Part shown: piece by piece, positions 51,475 to 60,833 of the stretch
Layout: each line of letters opens with the position of its first letter
Numbering within the stretch: position 1 is the stretch's first letter
Source: Streptococcus parasanguinis
Lineage (GTDB): Bacteria; Bacillota; Bacilli; Lactobacillales; Streptococcaceae
Assembly: GCA_905188195.1 (NCBI GenBank)
Contig: CAJJKY010000001.1
Coordinates: forward strand, 62,001-126,000
Direction of reading: 5' to 3'
Length of the DNA: 64,000 nt
Position numbers and translations under genes: made by a program
The notes under the pieces: generated by a model
The model's database searches: none
Seen by the model: the letters and a program-made list of their open reading frames with translations, nothing else
Told to the model about the DNA's origin: nothing

Positions 51475-54400
51475 ATGTCCAACACCTTTGAAATTTTAAT
51501 GGATCAGCTGGATATGCCGCTGGAGATGCGATCTTCCAGTGCCTTTTTGCATGCGGAGATTCAAGAAGTCGTGGTGCACAAGGTTAGTCGGGTTTGGGAG
51601 TTCCGCTTTGCTTTTGCGGAAGTTTTGCCGATTGCTTTGTTTAAGGAATTGCGCCAGCGCTTGAAGGACGAATTTTCAAAGACGGGAAACCAGGCGACCT
51701 TTACCATCCAAGTGGCCAATCAGGGCTTTTCTACTGATTTATTGCAGGCCTACTATCGTGAGGTCTTTGAGGATGGGCCTTGCGCCAGTCAAGGATTTAA
51801 GGGGCTCTACCAAGACTTGCAGGTGCGCGCGGAAGGGCAGGAATTGATCATCTCTGGGCCTTCTTCGGTTGATACGGAGCATTTTCGTAAGAACCATTTG
51901 CCCAACCTTGCCAAGCAGTTGGAAGCCTTTGGTTTTCCGCATTTCACCTGTCGGGTGGAGTCTGATGATGCGCTGACAGAGCAAGAAGTGGCGCGCTTTG
52001 AGCAGGAAAATGAAAAGATCTTCCAAGCGGCCAATGAAGAGACCTTGCGGGCTATGGAATCCTTGGCCCAGATGGCTCCGCCACCAGCGGTTGAAGAAAA
52101 GCCAGCCTTTGATTTCAAGGCCAAGAAGGCTGCGGCGAAACCCAAGCTAGACAATGCTGAGATCACTCCGATGATTGAGATCACGACGGAAGAGAATCGG
52201 ATTGTCTTTGAAGGTGTGGTCTTTGACGTGGAGCACAAGGTGACACGGACCGGTCGGGTCTTGATCAGCTTTAAGATGACCGACTATACCTCGAGTTTTT
52301 CCCTTCAGAAATGGGTCAAAAATGAAGAAGAAGCCCAGAAATTCGACATGATCAAGAAGAACAGCTGGCTACGGGTGCGGGGAAATATCGAAATGAACAA
52401 TTTTACCCGCGACTTGACCATGAATGTTCAAGACATCCAGGAGGTCGTCCATTATAGTCGCAAGGACCTGATGCCAGAAGGGGAGCGCCGGGTGGAATTC
52501 CACGCCCATACCAACATGTCGACCATGGATGCTCTGCCGGAAGTCGAAGAGCTGGTTGCCAAGGCAGCTGAGTGGGGCCACAAGGCGGTGGCGATCACCG
52601 ACCATGGAAATGTGCAGAGCTTCCCACATGGCTTTAAAGCAGCCAAGAAAGCTGGGATCCAGCTGATCTATGGGATGGAAGCCAATATCGTAGAGGACAA
52701 GGTGCCGATCACCTATAACGAGGTGGACCTGGACCTCAATGAAGCGACTTATGTGGTCTTTGACGTGGAAACGACGGGACTTTCAGCCATTTACAATGAC
52801 TTGATCCAGGTCGCTGCTTCTAAGATGTACAAGGGCAATGTCATTGAGGAGTTTGACGAGTTTATCGATCCGGGCCATCCTCTGTCGGCCTATACGACCC
52901 AATTGACAGGCATCACCAACGAGCATGTCCGGGGGGCCAAGCCCTTGGTGCAGGTCTTGAAGGAATTTCAGACCTTCTGTGAGGGGACGGTTCTCGTTGC
53001 CCACAATGCCACCTTTGACATGGGCTTCATGAATGCCAACTACGAGCGTCATGGTCTTCCTAAGATCACCCAGCCAGTCATCGATACCCTGGAATTTGCC
53101 CGCAACCTCTATCCAGATTTTAAACGGCATGGCTTGGGACCATTGACCAAGCGCTTTGGGGTAGGCTTGGAGCACCACCACATGGCCAACTACGATGCGG
53201 AAGCGACGGGGCGCCTGCTCTTTATCTTCATCAAAGATGTCGCTGAAAAGCATGGGGTGACCAATCTCAAGGACCTGAATATCGATTTGATCGATGAGAA
53301 TTCCTATAAGAAGGCCCGAGTCAAGCATGCGACTCTTTATGTCAAGAATCAGACCGGCCTTAAGAACATGTTTAAACTGGTCTCGCTTTCTGGGACCAAG
53401 TATTTCGAAGGAGTTCCGCGGATTCCCAAGACCGTGCTGGATGCCCACCGCGAGGGCTTGATCCTCGGATCGGCCTGCTCGGAAGGGGAAGTCTTTGATG
53501 CGGTTATGTCGCAAGGTGTGGATGCGGCAGTCGAAGTGGCTAAGTACTACGACTTTATCGAGGTTATGCCACCGGCTATCTATGCGCCTCTCATTGCCAA
53601 GGAGCAGGTCAAGGACATGGACGAGCTTCAGACCATTATCAAGAGCTTGATCGAAGTGGGGGATCGTCTCGGCAAGCCCGTTCTTGCGACAGGAAATGTC
53701 CACTATCTGGAGCCGGAAGATGAGATCTATCGGGAGATCATTGTCCGTAGTCTCGGTCAAGGGGCTATGATCAACCGGACTATTGGGCACGGAGAAGATG
53801 CCCAGCCAGCGCCACTGCCCAAAGCGCATTTCAGAACCACCAATGAAATGCTGGATGAATTCGCCTTTTTGGGAGAAGACTTGGCGCGCAAGATTGTTAT
53901 TGAAAACACCAATGCACTCGCAGAGACCTTTGAGCCGGTCGAAGTGGTCAAGGGGGACCTCTATACGCCATTTATCGACAAGGCCGAAGAAACGGTTGCG
54001 GAATTGACCTATAAGCGAGCCTTCGAGATCTATGGTAATCCGCTTCCTGATATTGTCGATTTGCGGATTGAAAAAGAATTGACCTCTATCTTGGGGAATG
54101 GCTTTGCCGTGATTTATCTGGCCTCGCAAATGCTGGTGCATCGTTCTAATGAGCGGGGCTACCTGGTTGGATCGCGTGGATCCGTTGGGTCCAGCTTTGT
54201 CGCGACCATGATCGGAATCACAGAGGTTAATCCGCTTTCGCCTCACTATGTTTGTAGCCAGTGCCAGTACAGTGAGTTCATCACAGACGGTTCTTATGGA
54301 TCTGGTTTTGATATGCCAGACAAGGATTGTCCAAACTGTGGCCACAAGCTCAGCAAAAACGGGCAGGATATTCCCTTTGAAACCTTCCTTGGTTTCGATG

Positions 54401-55869
54401 GGGACAAGGTACCTGATATCGATTTGAACTTCTCTGGGGAAGATCAGCCGAGCGCCCACTTGGATGTCCGCGATATCTTTGGGGAAGAATATGCCTTCCG
54501 GGCAGGAACAGTTGGTACGGTCGCAGCTAAGACTGCCTACGGTTTTGTCAAGGGCTATGAGCGGGATTTTGGCAAGTATTACCGAGATGCCGAGGTCGAA
54601 CGCTTAGCTCTTGGTGCAGCTGGGGTCAAACGGACGACCGGTCAGCACCCGGGGGGAATTGTTGTTATTCCAAACTATATGGATGTCTATGACTTTACTC
54701 CAGTCCAGTATCCGGCAGATGATGTGACAGCTGAATGGCAGACTACTCACTTTAACTTCCACGATATCGATGAGAACGTTCTCAAGCTCGATGTCCTGGG
54801 ACATGATGATCCGACCATGATTCGGAAACTTCAGGACTTATCAGGCATTGATCCCAATGATATCCCTATGGATGATCCAGGAGTCATGGCCCTCTTTTCT
54901 GGGACAGAAGTGCTAGGGGTAACAGCCGAGCAGATCGGAACACCGACAGGGATGTTGGGGATTCCAGAGTTTGGGACCAACTTTGTTCGGGGCATGGTCG
55001 AAGAGACCCATCCGACGACCTTTGCGGAGCTTTTGCAGCTCTCTGGTCTGTCTCATGGTACCGACGTGTGGTTGGGAAATGCCCAAGACTTGATCAAGGC
55101 GGGCATTGCTGACCTATCAACCGTTATCGGTTGTCGGGATGACATCATGGTCTACCTCATGCACGCAGGGCTCGAGCCTAAGACGGCCTTTACCATCATG
55201 GAGCGCGTGCGGAAAGGCATGTGGCTCAAGATCTCAGAAGAAGAGCGCAATGGCTACATCCAAGCCATGAAGGAAAACAATGTTCCTGAGTGGTACATCG
55301 AGTCCTGTGGGAAGATCAAGTACATGTTCCCCAAAGCCCATGCGGCGGCCTATGTTATGATGGCCCTTCGTGTGGCCTACTTTAAGGTGCATCAACCTCT
55401 CTATTATTACTGTGCCTACTTCTCGATTCGGGCCAAAGCCTTTGACATCAAAACCATGGGGGCTGGCCTTGAGGCCGTGAAAGCTCGGATGAAGGAGATT
55501 GCTGAGAAGCGCAAGAACAATGAAGCTTCCAATGTGGAGATCGACCTCTACACCACCCTTGAGATTGTCAATGAGATGTGGGAGCGCGGCTTCAAGTTTG
55601 GCAAGCTGGACCTCTATCGCAGTCAGGCGACAGAATTCTTGATTGATGGGGACACCCTCATTCCGCCATTTGTCGCGATGGATGGTCTAGGAGAGAACGT
55701 TGCCAAGCAAATCGTGCGGGCGCGTGAAGAAGGAGAATTCCTTTCTAAAACAGAACTCCGTAAGCGCGGCGGTGTCTCTTCAACCCTGGTTGAAAAGATG
55801 GATGAGATGGGCATTCTTGGTAATATGCCAGAAGACAACCAGCTCAGTCTCTTTGATGATTTGTTTTGA
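51475..55869 (+). CDS. polC: DNA polymerase III, PolC-type alpha subunit
   Basis: 1464-residue Gram-positive replicative polymerase with built-in proofreading. Order: N-terminal domain, OB domain (about 235-330), PHP domain start (FHAHTNMSTMDAL near 341), inserted DnaQ-type exonuclease (VVFDVETTGLS near 425 to about 590), PHP second part, then the polymerase core. The core has a Cys4 zinc site (CSQCQ, CPNCG near 925-960), the catalytic DKVPDIDLNFS near 977, and the C-terminal domain ending in LSLFDDLF. RBS AAGGGAG. Full length and intact. It separates the T7SS cluster from the accessory block downstream. Confidence 0.97.
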   Translation: MSNTFEILMDQLDMPLEMRSSSAFLHAEIQEVVVHKVSRVWEFRFAFAEVLPIALFKELRQRLKDEFSKTGNQATFTIQVANQGFSTDLLQAYYREVFEDGPCASQGFKGLYQDLQVRAEGQELIISGPSSVDTEHFRKNHLPNLAKQLEAFGFPHFTCRVESDDALTEQEVARFEQENEKIFQAANEETLRAMESLAQMAPPPAVEEKPAFDFKAKKAAAKPKLDNAEITPMIEITTEENRIVFEGVVFDVEHKVTRTGRVLISFKMTDYTSSFSLQKWVKNEEEAQKFDMIKKNSWLRVRGNIEMNNFTRDLTMNVQDIQEVVHYSRKDLMPEGERRVEFHAHTNMSTMDALPEVEELVAKAAEWGHKAVAITDHGNVQSFPHGFKAAKKAGIQLIYGMEANIVEDKVPITYNEVDLDLNEATYVVFDVETTGLSAIYNDLIQVAASKMYKGNVIEEFDEFIDPGHPLSAYTTQLTGITNEHVRGAKPLVQVLKEFQTFCEGTVLVAHNATFDMGFMNANYERHGLPKITQPVIDTLEFARNLYPDFKRHGLGPLTKRFGVGLEHHHMANYDAEATGRLLFIFIKDVAEKHGVTNLKDLNIDLIDENSYKKARVKHATLYVKNQTGLKNMFKLVSLSGTKYFEGVPRIPKTVLDAHREGLILGSACSEGEVFDAVMSQGVDAAVEVAKYYDFIEVMPPAIYAPLIAKEQVKDMDELQTIIKSLIEVGDRLGKPVLATGNVHYLEPEDEIYREIIVRSLGQGAMINRTIGHGEDAQPAPLPKAHFRTTNEMLDEFAFLGEDLARKIVIENTNALAETFEPVEVVKGDLYTPFIDKAEETVAELTYKRAFEIYGNPLPDIVDLRIEKELTSILGNGFAVIYLASQMLVHRSNERGYLVGSRGSVGSSFVATMIGITEVNPLSPHYVCSQCQYSEFITDGSYGSGFDMPDKDCPNCGHKLSKNGQDIPFETFLGFDGDKVPDIDLNFSGEDQPSAHLDVRDIFGEEYAFRAGTVGTVAAKTAYGFVKGYERDFGKYYRDAEVERLALGAAGVKRTTGQHPGGIVVIPNYMDVYDFTPVQYPADDVTAEWQTTHFNFHDIDENVLKLDVLGHDDPTMIRKLQDLSGIDPNDIPMDDPGVMALFSGTEVLGVTAEQIGTPTGMLGIPEFGTNFVRGMVEETHPTTFAELLQLSGLSHGTDVWLGNAQDLIKAGIADLSTVIGCRDDIMVYLMHAGLEPKTAFTIMERVRKGMWLKISEEERNGYIQAMKENNVPEWYIESCGKIKYMFPKAHAAAYVMMALRVAYFKVHQPLYYYCAYFSIRAKAFDIKTMGAGLEAVKARMKEIAEKRKNNEASNVEIDLYTTLEIVNEMWERGFKFGKLDLYRSQATEFLIDGDTLIPPFVAMDGLGENVAKQIVRAREEGEFLSKTELRKRGGVSSTLVEKMDEMGILGNMPEDNQLSLFDDLF

Positions 55870-55908
55870 TGGATAAATGATTTTTATTCAAAAGAATTAG
55901 CCACTCTT

Positions 55909-55940
55909 AACTACAGATTCATATGAATTTGTAGTTTTTT
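55909..55940 (+). terminator. polC terminator
   Basis: AACTACAGATTC 55909-55920 pairs with GAATTTGTAGTT 55925-55936 (one mismatch), then T. Confidence 0.82.
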
Positions 55941-55964
55941 AAAAATACAATAAAGGCGGATGAA

Positions 55965-57275
55965 ATGGGTATTCAATTTACTTCAAAAAAGGTTGGAGAG
56001 CTATTGAAAGAAGGAAATTTGCGGATTCCTTCTTATCAAAGACCTTATAAGTGGAACAGAAAGCATATTCGTAATCTTTTTTATGATTTACGAGATGCTA
56101 TGGAAAAAAAGGAATATCAAGTTGGCTCTGTTATCTTTCATGATAATGGTGGATACTTAGATATTGTAGATGGGCAACAACGACTAATTTCTATTTCCTT
56201 GTTTCTTCATTCATTAGAAAAGTTAAAGGATTATGAAGGCGCTAATCAACTTTTAGGTGCTGAATTTGGAGAGATATCCTGCTATCATGCAAGCGAAAAT
56301 TATAACGAGTGGGAAAATTTAACTCAATTGGTTGGTACAAGCCAGGCAAAAGATATTTGCGAATTTTTATTGGAAAATTGTTCTATTTCTTGTATCATCA
56401 TGCCAGAGGAACGTTTGGCAGAAGCCTTTCAATTATTTGATTCTCAGAATAATCGTGGAAAATCTTTAGAACCTCATGATTTACTCAAAGCCTATCATCT
56501 GCGTCAACAAGACTCAGAAGATGAAAAAATTGTTGAGAAATGGGAGCAGTTTGTGGAAGATGACGATTTAAGTCTGAAAGATCTATTTGATAAGCATCTT
56601 TTCCGTATGAGACGTTGGTCTAGGGGAGAAACAGGACTAACTAACAAGCGTTATGGTTCTTATCTGCGTTTTACAGAAGATTTTATTGACGATTTTAAAG
56701 GTGTTGATTTAAATCAGAATTTTCCATACCTAGAATTATATCGTCATATTGAAAACTTCCCTATGTCAATTACTATGCCAATCATAGATGGAAGCAAATT
56801 TTTTGAATATATTGAATCTGTTCATCAAATGATTAAAGATCATATAGATGTTTTAAATAAACAGTTAGGAATTTTTAATGATCCTAAGAGTGAAGAAAAT
56901 GGTTCAGATTACCCTGAAGGTATGTTAAAAATTTACAATAGTTCAAAGGGGCGCTATCGCAAGTGCCACAATCTGTTTCTAAACATTTGTTCTCTCTTTG
57001 CGGAGAGATTTGGAAAAGATAAGCTATCAAAGGAAATAGTAGAAACCTTGTTTATTTGGGCTTACTACCCCCGTGTGAAGTCTCGAGCCATATATGACGC
57101 TACTGTAGGAAACTACGCTGCAGGCGGGAAGTTCAGACAAAGAGAAGTTCAAAAACTATTTCAAGTTTTAGCCCATGCTGTGACTCCGAATGATTTCATG
57201 GTTAAGATAGATAGAGAATTATTTGAAAATTATACGATGGAACAAATTATAGAAGAGGAAAAAGATAAATGGTAG
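55965..57275 (+). CDS. DUF262 family protein (GmrSD-like, without HNH)
   Basis: 436 residues. The N-terminal DUF262 domain has IPSYQRPYKW (about 22-31), IVDGQQR (about 66-72) and the FDSQNNRGKSLEPHDLLKA motif (about 161). These are hallmarks of the GmrS-like NTPase domain of modification-dependent restriction enzymes. The C-terminal half lacks the DUF1524 His/Asn nuclease motif. It overlaps the next gene by 7 bases, so the two are coupled. The pair is more AT-rich than polC and has no housekeeping role that I know. Anti-phage defence is inferred. Confidence 0.75.
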   Translation: MGIQFTSKKVGELLKEGNLRIPSYQRPYKWNRKHIRNLFYDLRDAMEKKEYQVGSVIFHDNGGYLDIVDGQQRLISISLFLHSLEKLKDYEGANQLLGAEFGEISCYHASENYNEWENLTQLVGTSQAKDICEFLLENCSISCIIMPEERLAEAFQLFDSQNNRGKSLEPHDLLKAYHLRQQDSEDEKIVEKWEQFVEDDDLSLKDLFDKHLFRMRRWSRGETGLTNKRYGSYLRFTEDFIDDFKGVDLNQNFPYLELYRHIENFPMSITMPIIDGSKFFEYIESVHQMIKDHIDVLNKQLGIFNDPKSEENGSDYPEGMLKIYNSSKGRYRKCHNLFLNICSLFAERFGKDKLSKEIVETLFIWAYYPRVKSRAIYDATVGNYAAGGKFRQREVQKLFQVLAHAVTPNDFMVKIDRELFENYTMEQIIEEEKDKW

Positions 57276-59146
57276 AAACACATATAAGCTTATCCGTTAA
57301 CCGTTTGTTAAATGAAGATACCTATGCTATTCCTCTTTATCAGAGAAATTTTGCTTGGACTTATGATGAAATTGAACAATTATTGAACGATGTGGCAGAT
57401 GCTTTTCAAGAAAAGAGAGACAATTATTATATTGGAACATTAGTTGTTAATGAAGAGAATGATCTTTTCAAAATAATAGATGGGCAACAACGGACAACAG
57501 CACTTAATTTGATTGCCTTAGCTTTGAAGCATGAGTTTGGTTTTGATAGATTGAAAGCTGTCAATCTTACCTTCCCAGCTCGGAGAAAATCAAATGAGAA
57601 TATTCAAAAACTATTTATCAATGAAAAAATTTCTGAGGACGATGAAAATGAATTAACTAGAGGTTACAGACATGCTAAAGATGCCTTGAAAAAAGTGCTA
57701 GGAGAGCGCCAACTTGAACCTCAGCCCTTCGTTGATTATCTTTTTAATAAAGTCATCATTTTTCGTAGTATTCTTCCTAAAGATTTAGATTTGAATCTTT
57801 ATTTCGAACGTTTCAATTCTCGAGGAGAACAACTAGAGGCTCATGAGATTCTTAAGGCGCAAATGATGGCTAAGTTCGGTATAGATCAAGAAATGGCTCA
57901 AAAGTTTGCAAGAATCTGGGATGCTTGCGCAGAGTTTGATAAGCCAGTAGCAAGTCAATTTAAGATGAGGCGGAAGAGGGCAGATAATTTTCAGGAGCGT
58001 GAACGTATTTTCGGATGGCACTTTTCAAATTACTCCTTTCATAATATTTATGATGACATTGATTTTTATCAAAATGAAAGAAGAAAGTTATCAGATATAT
58101 TAGGAATAAAGGTCAATGAAAAAATTACAGAATCAGAAAAAGATTTTGGTGACTATACCCAAGTTATTGATTTTCCGACGTTTTTACTCCATGTATTGGC
58201 AATTTGGGAAGGTAAGGATACCAGTGAGGTTCAGTTAGATGATAAGAAACTCTTAACTCTATTTGATATAAAAAATAAAAATGAGACTTGGGTTATTGAG
58301 TTCAGTGAATTCCTTCTTAGAATGAAACATATTTTTGATAATTTCATTGTTAGAAATTCAAATATGGATTCTTCAAGCAGAAATAAGGATGAATGGTTTT
58401 TGCAGAAGGGTACTTACTATGAATACCAGCCAAATGGAAAAGCAAAAGAGCATTACATAGTTGAAGAACGCTTTACTAAGAATACATTTTCAGATTCAGA
58501 AATGAACAAAAACATCATTCTTCTTCAATCTATGTTTGCTGTGACTTTCACTGCCAATCGTGATAGTCGTTGGTTATATGAAAGTTTGCGATTCCTCTTC
58601 AACCATATTGAAGAGTTAGATCAACCGGAATTTGGTTCTTATTTTAAGGATTTTCTTGAAATAATGGCTGTAAGATATGCTGAGGGAAGATTGTTCACCG
58701 AGGAAGATATGCTCAAAAAATATGGTGATATTCCTGTTTATGCATTCAATTTTGTTGATTACATCTTATGGAAAAACCGTGAAGAATTAGGAAGGAAGTA
58801 TAAAGGTGTTAAATTTGATCATTTCAAATTTGCTTATCGTCGTTCCATAGAGCATTGGTTCCCACAACATCCAAATAGTGATGAAAAAATTGAGAAAATG
58901 GATGATCAATTCTTACACTCTTTTGGGAACCTTTGTATCATTACAGATAGTCAAAATTCAAAATTTGGAAATTTAGTCCCGAGTGCAAAATATAAACAGT
59001 GGGAAGGAATTTTTGATCGTCAGAGTCTAAAGTTACAAATAATGGCTAATATAACAGAAAAAACTAAATGGGAATCGTATCAAATAAAAGGACTTGAAAA
59101 AGAAATTTTACCTATGGTCAAAAGATTCATAGAAAGTAAGTCATAA
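57269..59146 (+). CDS. DUF262-DUF1524 protein (GmrSD-like with HNH nuclease)
   Basis: 625 residues. DUF262 part: IPLYQRNFAW (about 22-31), IIDGQQR (about 68-74), FERFNSRGEQLEAHEILKA (about 179). The C-terminal DUF1524 part has the HNH-like motif SIEHWFPQ (about 528-535), with FGNLCIITDSQNSKFGN (about 557-573) supplying Asn residues. This is the layout of GmrSD-type and SspE-type enzymes, which use NTP binding to control DNA cleavage. Together with the previous gene it makes a two-protein DUF262 system. A perfect 12-bp terminator follows. Confidence 0.8.
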   Translation: MVETHISLSVNRLLNEDTYAIPLYQRNFAWTYDEIEQLLNDVADAFQEKRDNYYIGTLVVNEENDLFKIIDGQQRTTALNLIALALKHEFGFDRLKAVNLTFPARRKSNENIQKLFINEKISEDDENELTRGYRHAKDALKKVLGERQLEPQPFVDYLFNKVIIFRSILPKDLDLNLYFERFNSRGEQLEAHEILKAQMMAKFGIDQEMAQKFARIWDACAEFDKPVASQFKMRRKRADNFQERERIFGWHFSNYSFHNIYDDIDFYQNERRKLSDILGIKVNEKITESEKDFGDYTQVIDFPTFLLHVLAIWEGKDTSEVQLDDKKLLTLFDIKNKNETWVIEFSEFLLRMKHIFDNFIVRNSNMDSSSRNKDEWFLQKGTYYEYQPNGKAKEHYIVEERFTKNTFSDSEMNKNIILLQSMFAVTFTANRDSRWLYESLRFLFNHIEELDQPEFGSYFKDFLEIMAVRYAEGRLFTEEDMLKKYGDIPVYAFNFVDYILWKNREELGRKYKGVKFDHFKFAYRRSIEHWFPQHPNSDEKIEKMDDQFLHSFGNLCIITDSQNSKFGNLVPSAKYKQWEGIFDRQSLKLQIMANITEKTKWESYQIKGLEKEILPMVKRFIESKS

Positions 59147-59171
59147 GAATTGCCTTGATCATTAATTTCAA

Positions 59172-59215
59172 AAGGCTATTGTATATCTAATAGATTTACA
59201 ATAGCCTTCTTTTTT
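59172..59215 (+). terminator. Terminator of the DUF262 pair
   Basis: AAGGCTATTGTA 59172-59183 pairs perfectly with TACAATAGCCTT 59197-59208, then CTTTTTT. The right arm also carries the -35 of the next promoter. Confidence 0.85.
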
Positions 59216-59223
59216 GTTACAAT
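59195..59223 (+). promoter_or_regulatory. dinJ-yafQ promoter
   Basis: TTTACA 59195-59200, 17-bp spacer, TACAAT 59218-59223. It overlaps the preceding terminator. Confidence 0.7.
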
Positions 59224-59247
59224 AATCAATAGAAAGAAGGTGAGAAT

Positions 59248-59511
59248 ATGTCAAAGACGAGCATGAGTATCCGTTTGGATAGTGAGGTTAAGGAGCAGGC
59301 CCAACTAGTGTTTAATCATTTAGGGATGGATATGACCACAGCTATCAACATTTTCCTCCGTCAGGCTATTCAATATCAGGGCTTACCTTTTGATGTTCGA
59401 TTAGACGATCATGGGAAGTTGCTCCAAGTCGTAACGGATGTAGAGCAAAATCGGAATATGAGTCAACCCTTTGAATCAGTCTCAGACTTGATGGAGGACC
59501 TGCGTGCTTAA
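59248..59511 (+). CDS. dinJ: Antitoxin of the RelB/DinJ family
   Basis: 87 residues. The N-terminal ribbon-helix-helix (SMSIRLDSEVKEQAQLVFNHLGM, then TTAINIFLRQAI) binds DNA. The C-terminal half wraps the toxin. RBS AGAAAGAAGG. The stop overlaps the toxin start by 8 bases, the standard type II order. It represses its own promoter together with YafQ in known systems. A specific operator was not resolved here. Confidence 0.9.
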   Translation: MSKTSMSIRLDSEVKEQAQLVFNHLGMDMTTAINIFLRQAIQYQGLPFDVRLDDHGKLLQVVTDVEQNRNMSQPFESVSDLMEDLRA

Positions 59512-59782
59512 GATTCGTTATCATAAACAGTTTAAAAAAGATTTTAAGTTGGCAATGAAGCGTGGTTTGAAGGCAGACTTGTTAGAAGAAGTTTTGAATT
59601 TTCTGGTTCAAGAAAAAGAACTTCCTGTCAGATATCGTGACCATCAATTGACTGATTCCAAGCATTTCCAAGGTGTTCGGGAGTGTCATATCCAGCCGGA
59701 TTGGCTTTTGGTTTACAAAGTAGATAAGGACGAATTGATTTTAAACTTGCTGAGGACAGGAAGTCACAGTGATTTATTTTGA
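59504..59782 (+). CDS. yafQ: mRNA interferase toxin YafQ family
   Basis: 92 residues from GTG 59504, GGAGG 6 bases upstream. The YafQ hallmark residues are all present in RDHQLTD, RECHIQPDWLLVYK and LLRTGSHSDLF (His, His-x-x-x-Asp-Trp, final His and Phe). The toxin therefore looks active: a ribosome-dependent mRNA endonuclease held by DinJ. Full length. The gene pair lies in the accessory block beside the DUF262 genes. Confidence 0.9.
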   Translation: MLKIRYHKQFKKDFKLAMKRGLKADLLEEVLNFLVQEKELPVRYRDHQLTDSKHFQGVRECHIQPDWLLVYKVDKDELILNLLRTGSHSDLF

Positions 59783-59819
59783 TGGATTCAACGATCCTCG
59801 CTCAGTTTGAGGTTGGCTA

Positions 59820-60497
59820 ATGATAGAAAAGAAAAAAAGAGCAATACCCTGGAAGTCGGGGAAAGTCATTTCCATTCGCCTACGGAATGGCGTCTATGTC
59901 TTAGCACAAATGGTGAGAGAGCCCTATCTGGTATTTTTTAACCATTTCAAGGAGGAAAATAGCTGGAAGGGAGTGACCTTGAAAGAGGAGAATATTCTCT
60001 TTTGTAAAGCAGTCACTCGTCAGTTTCTACGCTCTAGTCCTGTAACGATTGTCAAAGATCTTGACCCTCTCATAGATTATCGGTTACCCAAAGAATGGAT
60101 TTATAGCCATATGGGAGGGCATCCGATTACGGTTTCGGTGAAGGGACGGGAGCGCCAAGTAACTGGTTTTGGCCAACGGCTTTCCTTGGTTCAGGCGGAC
60201 AAGGAAAGTGGCCAAGCAGAGGATAATCCTCTAATGGGACTCTTCCAAGCCTATATCCTACCAGATATCCAAGAGCAAGATTGGGAGCGGGTCGGTCAGG
60301 CTGAGCTCATGTCTCTCGAAGTTTTTCCAACGCTCAATGAACGTCTTTATCTCTGCTCTCTCTATGGGAAAAATGTGAATCCAGAGCTAGATATCTCTTT
60401 GGGAAAGCCCTTGCCCGATGCTTATGAAACCTATCTCGATATTCTTAGCAACAGCCCAGAAGCACGACGTCTCTATCTGGGTGAGGAGGATGACTAA
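59820..60497 (+). CDS. Imm26-like protein
   Basis: 225 residues, soluble. The N-terminal part (IPWKSGKVISIRLRNGVYVLAQMVREPYLVFF in two pieces, about 8-40) has the pattern of the Imm26 immunity family: a charged WK-x-G start followed by short beta strands. No toxin gene is adjacent. The rest is not recognised. It may be a stray immunity gene or a protein with another role that uses the same fold. It follows yafQ by 37 bases, and a 49-codon ORF follows. Confidence 0.5.
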   Translation: MIEKKKRAIPWKSGKVISIRLRNGVYVLAQMVREPYLVFFNHFKEENSWKGVTLKEENILFCKAVTRQFLRSSPVTIVKDLDPLIDYRLPKEWIYSHMGGHPITVSVKGRERQVTGFGQRLSLVQADKESGQAEDNPLMGLFQAYILPDIQEQDWERVGQAELMSLEVFPTLNERLYLCSLYGKNVNPELDISLGKPLPDAYETYLDILSNSPEARRLYLGEEDD

Positions 60498-60511
60498 GAA
60501 AGGAATAGAAC

Positions 60512-60661
60512 ATGAAGGTTGACATTTTTGCGGAAGACAAACCAGCTGAAAAAGTCTTTGTCTACAAGCTAGAAGTGGCAGACCATGTGTTGCTCCTTTC
60601 CACCGCCATGCTCTCGGGAGCAATTGCTCTAGCCAGCTTATGTTCAGCCTTGAAAGATTAG
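60512..60661 (+). CDS. Small ORF of 49 residues
   Basis: ATG 60512 with AAGGAATAG upstream, 14 bases after the Imm26-like stop. The product starts MKVDIFAEDKPAEKVFVYK and ends in a hydrophobic helix-like half (LLLSTAMLSGAIALASLC). Codon use looks coding, and a strong terminator begins 7 bases after its stop, which supports a real gene end. No homologue recognised. Confidence 0.42.
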   Translation: MKVDIFAEDKPAEKVFVYKLEVADHVLLLSTAMLSGAIALASLCSALKD

Positions 60662-60668
60662 ATGATAG

Positions 60669-60700
60669 CCTCTATTTTCTTTTTGAAAATAGAGGTTTTT
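60669..60700 (+). terminator. Terminator after the small ORF
   Basis: CCTCTATTTTC 60669-60679 pairs perfectly with GAAAATAGAGG 60685-60695, then five T. Confidence 0.88.
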
Positions 60701-60744
60701 AAGTCCGTTCAGACCGGATAAGTGTTTTCTTTGGATCTGGATTG

Positions 60745-60753
60745 TGTTACAAT
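60745..60753 (+). promoter_or_regulatory. Extended -10 promoter of the AAA+ gene
   Basis: TG 60745-60746, one base, TACAAT 60748-60753. The -35 (TTTTCT at 60725-60730) is weak. The leader to GTG 60834 is about 75 bases. Confidence 0.55.
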
Positions 60754-60833
60754 TTTTAGTGACAAGTGTTTGTAAACAGGAAACAGAAAAACAATGGATG
60801 TTCTTCCAAAAAAATGAAACAGAGGAGAAGCGC

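Noticed and set aside
52783..54459. 558-codon open frame on the minus strand inside polC
   Set aside because: It is antisense to the conserved exonuclease and polymerase part of PolC. The product has no family features, and the frame is open because of codon bias.
60744..60833. Upstream start for the AAA+ gene
   Set aside because: The extension overlaps the -10 region and lacks an RBS. GTG 60834 has AGGAG at the right distance.
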